Assembly (NCBI GenBank): GCA_949361645.1
Contig: OX442425.1
Coordinates: forward strand, 6,699,622-6,763,621
Length of the DNA: 64,000 bases
Source of the DNA: Spongilla lacustris
Taxonomy: Eukaryota; Porifera; Demospongiae; Spongillida; Spongillidae
Direction: 5' to 3'
Positions within the stretch are counted from its first letter, which is position 1. Each line of letters opens with the position of its first letter. The notes under the pieces are model-generated. The model saw only the letters and a program-made list of their open reading frames with translations, searched no databases and was not told where the DNA came from. Below, piece by piece: positions 58,035 to 64,000 of this stretch. The position numbers were made by a program, and so were the translations under genes.

Positions 58035-60718
58035 ATGCGACCCTTCTTGATGGCTGATAAACGTTTTGTGCGTTTTGCGATGTGTTTGTGTCTCGTCGCT
58101 GTTGGAAAAGGTAAGCTAACGAGGTCGACTCCTGCGGCTTTTCATCCATTTCATTGATAGTTGTCGCCACTCTCAATGGCTGTCAGCTCTGCACGTGCGG
58201 GTTCCCTAATGAAACAACGATAATCCGTGGTCCCGCACAGCCTGCGCAACTACAGGTTCGGCAGTGGCTGTTCCCAAATATGGCTCTGTCGTGCAACGGA
58301 AATATCACAAAGTGGACGTTTTGAGCGGCCTCGGCAGTAACACTATTAATTACTAATGCCGTCCAGTTTCAGATATGGCGACTAACATCACCCCCAGGGT
58401 CGTACCGTCTGGTCCTTACCACTGGCAATGCAGTCGCATCAAACAACGTACAGCCACCTCTTTATAAATACGATCTAGCAACTCCGATACCAGTTGAAGC
58501 AGGTGACGTACTCGGGATACTCGTACCATCCGCGGCTTCTCTGCTTCCAATCATGGCGAGCGCTGATAACGACGCTTCGTACTACTACCAGCTCAATCCA
58601 ACAGTCTCTGTGATTACACTTACGGTTACAAGACTCGTATTAACGGCAGTGACCGGAACATTGTCACCACAAGTGCCTCTGGTGACAGTGACGGGTAATT
58701 GCATGGTGCACGTGGGTGGTGCTTGCTTCAAATGATTAACTAATCTTTTTTTTATTTCAGAGCGTCCCCTAAGTACAACAGCGGAAATGACATCAATGTT
58801 CTTGCGTCCTTTGTCTATAGTTCTAGTTCGCACCACACCTCCACTCCCACCCCCGCCACCTCCATCATCCGCCTGTATCACAATCCTCTCTTACCACGAC
58901 ACAAACATTAGCATTTCACCTAACCTCCACTACCACTATCCCATCTGTGTCCTCCATACCTCCTGCTTCCACACCTAGTACTAGTGCATGACATCACTTC
59001 ATTACCTATTTCCATCATTGCATCTGTTCCCTCTGCCTTCTTTGTTGTCATGGTAACAGTAGCGCTAGTGCTGGTGATGGTGCTACGTGTGAAGAAGAGA
59101 AGAAGCCCCAAGGGGGTGGACTGTCTTGGTAAGTGACTTGCATCCTTTACACAGACTGCTGGGTGGTAGTGGGTGGAAAGGTGTCTAGGTATGTAATGTA
59201 TACATGTATATATAGTGTCTATTTAGAATCAATAAACACTCTACAAAAGGAAAATACATTTAAAAAATAAATGGAACATTCTATGAGATTTTGATGCTTG
59301 TGAATTTTTATATGTATCTAGATCCTATTAATATGACTATATTTTCCGAACGGTTTGCGCTGTTGATTTCCTATTTTCAACACTTCATACTCAGTCTGTG
59401 TAAAGTACATTTTGCGGTCTTTTACTTCCTCTGCGCCAGTATTGCAATGCATGGGTGGGGTACGCTCTGCCTACGGGATGTAGTTGAATATTCATGTATA
59501 CTCCGGAGAATGGTCAACTTCATACATGTATAAAGGCGCGATTCGAGCGGGAAACTTGCGCTTATTTTGCAAAGCTGTATCTCCGTAAGGGATAACATAA
59601 AAATTAACGAACAGAACAAATCGGACCTCTGTATACGTACTTACACACCGAATTTGAAGCGATTTGATTTTTCCTACCTAAAGTTATGGCGGGTTTGAAC
59701 CCGGTCGGGTATCGAACGTTGCAATACTGCCGCGGAGCAAGTGCAAGACTCCAAACTGTAATTTATCATAGTGTAGCATGAAATGTTGAAAATAGGAAGT
59801 CGATAGCGTTTAGCGTTCGGAAGATATAGCAATTCAAACAAGAAGCATTTTTATAACATTATAATGTTATAAAAGTCGGACATTTTCGCGGAATCGGTCC
59901 CATATATTTACAAATCACAAGCATCAAATTTGATGCTTGCGATTAGTGAATACCAAATGTCATTTAATTTGGAAGGGATAGAGGCAAATTATTTTGTATG
60001 GAGTGTTAATGTCTCCGGCGTGTTTAAACGAGCGTTAATTAACGTTTCCGCATACCTGTTTAAACATTTTAGGACAGAACTGGTACTCCAACAGAATTCT
60101 AAAGAATAGCACGCACCTGCGTTCATGATTACGTCGATACTCTCATTTAAACACGAACATTTTTTTTGGTGCACGTGGGGGCGGTGGGGGGAGCTTATTC
60201 ATGGTACTTTACGGTACATATATGTGCAGGATACCTCATGCACGCACCCACCTGCAGTGGGCTAGATGCTTGGGTAGAATGGAGGTAGCCATGGTGATCT
60301 ATATTATTTTACAGGCATACATGTAGTTGATCTTGTTGTAGGAAGATACTTTTTGAGCAATCTTTCCACAGCTAGTTGTGATGTGTATCGTTAATTAAAA
60401 ATAGTACAAATGTTCATTTTTCTATAGGCATTTTTACACTGATTTGTCTTTTTGTCTGATGCTAATTCTGGCAGCAGTTGGAACCAACCTAGATCATCCT
60501 CCTCTTTCCCTCTTCCTCCTCCTCCCCACCACAAAGGTCCAGTTGCCATACCTTCTCACCATCCTCTCCCAGCTCCTACTTCCTCTGAAGGTTTACACTC
60601 AGATTTCCTTACTAATAATGTGGCCTATAGTTTCACTGCAATGTGTCAAAATCCAGCCTATACAGATACTGGCAGCAGAGGGGAGTTAAATGTAGTGTAT
60701 GAAGAGGTGGAGGTGTGA
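58035..60718 (+). pseudogene. Receptor-like gene copy B, probable pseudogene
   Basis: Exons by homology to copy A: 58035-58110, 58161-58694, 58761-59128, 60537-60718. Intron 1 is 50 nt. In exon 2 the ITKW.FRA region reads ITKWTF then TGA (58322-58324), followed by an indel near LLITNAV. Exon 3 has frame disturbances in the Pro/Thr stalk, although the frame encoding the TM (FFVVMVTVALVLVMVL) and RVKKRR is visible. The last exon keeps the tail ending VVYEEVEV (ITIM-like). The stop makes a full receptor unlikely. Its continuous exon 3 shows the ancestral state of the site occupied in copy A. A DIRS element lies about 100 bp upstream of the start codon and may also disturb the promoter. Confidence 0.82.
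59532..59850 (+). repeat. Dispersed repeat in receptor B intron
   Basis: Orthologous copy of 51284-51600, also related to the interior of the hAT element at 11785-12115. Confidence 0.88.
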
Positions 60719-61487
60719 ATGCAACTATCATTCTTTATCCAATTCTAAGTAGAACTTCAATTTTATCGAGGAAATGATCTCATACATGTATCATTTTATT
60801 TTTGAGTAACAGAATTCCGAGGATTTTAATACCAACAATAATGATATCGCACACACTTTATACAGCTTACATATCCATAACCCAGAGAACTAGTCCCTTG
60901 ACTTATTAGCACATACTCATTAGCATTCAGCATGTTAAAGGTTGGCCATGAATAGTCATCACGTGTTACACATGCTCCCTTCCTTGAATTCGCCTTGAAG
61001 TAATTAAGATCACAATTGATCTTCCTATCCTGTCTGGATACCGTCGAGCGGGGGCAGCCACAGGTTCAAGTTGTTCTTCACGCCCCAAAGTGACTGCAGG
61101 GTCCGTGTGTATAAAAGTGCCAAATCATTTTTTTCACTATCAATATTTTTAATTGCCCAATTACGGTATCAATTTTTAAAATTAAATTTAAGATTACGTT
61201 TGTTGTTATTGCTGTTTTGAAAAATTGACAATTGGAATGGAATTGGAACGGATATAATGGAACCAGAACTTGTGTCTATTTCCATCTGAGTCTCAGTCTG
61301 CTCTGAAACCGGAACCGACTGTTGTTCGGACCAGGAAACCCAAGTTTCTAAACCAAGATGGGTACGAGAAACTGAAATGGGTATGATAAATGGACATACT
61401 AAGTGCCTTAGCTCGGCTCCGTTGGTATGAAGCAAGCCAGTTGTATAACTATTTGGACCTTCCTTTGGCTGTGTTATATACATGTGT

Positions 61488-61680
61488 TCACACACACGTC
61501 CTCACACATGCATGTCCACACACACACTGAGTCAGTGACACACACATACACACACACGCTCTCTCACACACTCACATACACACACGCGTTCACACATGCA
61601 CATGCTCACACACACATGCTCACACACACACTCACACACATTCGCTCACACACACACTCACACATGCTCACACACACAAC
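61488..61680. repeat. CA-rich repeat with CTCACACA phrases
   Basis: Right edge of duplication B; counterpart of 53292-53452 but longer by several phrase units. Confidence 0.9.
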
Positions 61681-61689
61681 ACTCCCTTC

Positions 61690-62920
61690 AATTCTCTTAG
61701 CCTTCATTAGCGTGCACCTTATTATAAAAGTTATTTAATTTACAAATAGGAACCAAAACAATTCATATCAATCTAAAAAATTCTCACAGGTACCTTGCAA
61801 GAGCAAATGGTATGTATATGCCATCTTGGGTATATAATTAATAGCAGAGTTGCATCACAGGAGAGGAGGCAAGGGCAGAATTCTCAAATATGGACCCCAA
61901 TATGTATCTGTTTGCTCCAATTGTCGTAGAAACATCGGGTGTGTTTGGAAAACATAGGATCTTGCTTGTCGTATCCATAAGGTGTCATGGTAAGTGCAGC
62001 CCTTTTACTATCACTTCAATGCCATACAGTGAGGCAAGTGACACATACTAAGTTATTTAGTTATTACATAGCGTGATAATTTTTTTTTTGAATTAATGTT
62101 ATTACAAACAGAGAGAATAAAAGATATATGTACATGGCCTGGGTACACATAAATATTAATTAATTAATTTATTCAGTTCATTTTTTCTTATACATACGAA
62201 TACAAATATTACACATGTACATTACAAACAAAAGGACTAATATTACAATAAGTTCTATGGATAAAATAAAAACATTAGCCGGTATGCATTAAAGCTGTAG
62301 GTTACTTTTTTTTCTGTAATGTACATGTAACACCATTCAATTTTAATAATAAATAAATAAATACATAACAACCAGAGGGGGTTGGAAGGAAAGTTCACAT
62401 ATCTGATGCAATACAAATGAAAGGGAGCCACAAGGCCAATCAAGGCCTCATAGTGTTCAATGAGCCAGTAATGCAGGAGGCTAACACCAATAATGACACT
62501 CCTGTGGTTGCAGACATCAGTACTACAGGGTTATGACAACCTCAAACAGTTGCATTGCTTGGTTTATGTTGAGGACATTAATGCAACATCACTGATACTG
62601 ATATCATATCACAAAAAACAACAGAAGCACGTAGCCTCATCCTCGAACATGAAGAAGGACAAGCATGCTCTGAGTTATAGTTTCAATTTCACAATTTTGT
62701 TCCTTTCATGTAATTAGTATGACAAAAGCAGTACAGGAAATGCACTACAAGCAATACTACAAACAGGCAAAGTCTATAAACCTACAGTTCAATTTGATAA
62801 TAATGATTATAAATGATGGCATGTGCTCCATGGTCAGGATGGCTGTTGTGGTTCAACCCTGTGGATTAATAATAAGTACCATGTCACACCTTCACAAATC
62901 CTGCCTAGTGTGTTTAGTCC
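61690..62920. other. Region without recognised gene
   Basis: AT-rich, short ORFs only (62255-62443, 62493-62717, 62719-62964) with no recognised motif. Confidence 0.5.
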
Positions 62921-62925
62921 ACATC

Positions 62926-62948
62926 CCCCCCCCCCCCCCCCCCCCCAC
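62926..62948. repeat. Poly-C run
   Basis: About 20 C interrupted by one A near the end. Confidence 0.95.
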
Positions 62949-63014
62949 CCTTTTGAGAGATTGAATCGAGGTGTGGCTGTAGGGTGATGTGTCACCCATG
63001 TATCCCTAAACATA

Positions 63015-64000
63015 GTGATGTTCATATAAGGGGCACATCACTGCCTCTCAGGAGGTTTGGGGAGAGGGGGGGGGGGGGGGGGGGGGGGGGCAGTAATCTT
63101 TGCTCTGTGCAGACAATCATGAATGTGTTCACCCAACCTGACTTGCCACTCCCATCTGTTATGCACTAAGCAATTATGGAGAGTCTAAATAAACCAATAG
63201 GGCTGTTTAGTCTGGGCAATGAGCTACTCATACGTAATGCAGCTGCTGCATACTGGAGGCCACAGGTCATGCATGTCAATCTGATTGGCTGCACATGTAG
63301 CGACTCTAAAACCAAGGCACACATAAGTTAGGTGTGTCAGCTTTGAATAAGTTATATTTTGTGTTTCAACTACTATTGTAATGGATGAACCCTCGGATGA
63401 ACCTTTCTTTTATTGAGCAGTGCCAGCTTAACTTATGTGCAGTAGTAAAAAATATAGTGTCATGTATGTTTTATGTCAGCTGGACTGAGCTCTGTTTATC
63501 CACAGTGTTTTTCTATCTCATGCGGATCTCAGCTGTAGTAATGCATTAATTTACAACTGATAGTGTGACTCTAATACAGCCTACACCTCGCATCCATTGC
63601 ACTACATAAAATGCTATGCAGCTGCTATGTATTTGGAGGCATTTTGCTGCAAGCTAGTGATTGTGTATTGATAGGCAAATTAAATCTATAAATGGTTGTG
63701 TGCTATACATGATTGGATAGGGAGGGAGTTGCCTTCAGTACACTGTACATGTCTCCCATATCATCCCCTTTAGATTAGCACTGCAAGGGACATGCACCAT
63801 TTCTTGAAGAGGTGTTTTTGAGCATATGATGTGCCAGTAAAAGCACATCACTGTCTCTCTGTAGGGTGTGTAATTTTTACTCAGACACACATTACAATAT
63901 CATACAGCAAAGTCTTAGGTCAGTCTGCAGAGGCTGTTTAGTGTAGGGAATGAGATATTCATATAGTATGCAGCTGCTCGGTACTGGAGGCCACATGTAA
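63015..64000. repeat. Diverged tandem repeat, about 730-bp period, running off the window
   Basis: GGGGCACATCACTGCCTCTC at 63030 resembles AAAGCACATCACTGTCTCTC at 63841, and CTGGAGGCCACAGG with GCAGCTGCT at about 63240 recurs at about 63970. A third, weaker GCAGCTGCTATGTATTTGGA occurs near 63618. No gene seen. Confidence 0.8.
63067..63091. repeat. Poly-G run
   Basis: About 22 G. It lies 120 bases from a poly-C run, so the two tracts could pair in a single strand. Confidence 0.95.

Larger units (their letters stand above)
54057..61690 (+). repeat. Segmental duplication, copy B
   Basis: Counterpart of 43793-53460. It starts with the same GAGGCGCGCCTTATTCTGG, is interrupted at 54097 by a DIRS element, and resumes at 57931. 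Confidence 0.92.

Overview
This is a eukaryotic (metazoan) window, most likely from a sponge. Evidence: short spliceosomal introns with GT..AG ends, many CA/GT microsatellites, poly-C/poly-G runs, a Death-domain exon, an extracellular domain plus stalk plus tail receptor of a kind I associate with demosponges, and a very strong excess of the palindrome TACATGTA. A 200-N assembly gap lies at 29914-30113. There is no operon structure and no CRISPR. The species assignment is inference.

Layout. 1-5.1 kb: microsatellites, a GTACAGG minisatellite and two broken Ty3/Gypsy fragments (RNase H on +, Gag on -). 5.9-14.9 kb: twelve intact exons of a leishmanolysin-like (M8) metallopeptidase. Its introns host a TTAA element, a small minus-strand LTR retrotransposon with a 5-bp target duplication, and two nested hAT-type elements. 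16.3-19.7 kb: a second, dead copy of the same gene that preserves the unoccupied insertion sites. 21.5-24.9 kb: a ten-exon gene for a roughly 960-aa protein with a RAG1-like N-terminal zinc-finger/RING region and a transposase-like body (N-RAG-TP type). 25.6-28.1 kb: a predicted two-exon gene joining a Ulp1/C48 cysteine protease, a PHD-like finger and a Death domain. 30.1-39.3 kb: a large inverted and tandem repeat block built from short recurring phrases. 39.5-39.9 kb: a MULE-like element carrying a RecQ helicase fragment.

43.8-61.7 kb is one tandem duplication of a single-pass receptor gene (signal peptide, roughly 180-aa ectodomain, Thr/Ser/Pro stalk, TM helix, tail ending in an ITIM-like motif). 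Copy A is split by a 5.9-kb TIR element that itself holds hAT MITEs and a 2-kb, 63-bp-period minisatellite. Copy B carries a DIRS/Ngaro tyrosine-recombinase retrotransposon with textbook A1-B1-A2-B2 split repeats at its upstream edge, plus a stop codon. 62-64 kb has no recognised gene and ends in a roughly 730-bp tandem repeat that runs off the window.

How it fits together: gene duplicates and mobile elements dominate. Because both large duplications keep an occupied and an empty copy of several insertion sites, element boundaries and target-site duplications can be read directly. The most noteworthy coding loci are the RAG1-N-like transposase gene, the adjacent Ulp1-PHD-Death gene, the intact M8 peptidase and the ITIM-tailed receptor pair.
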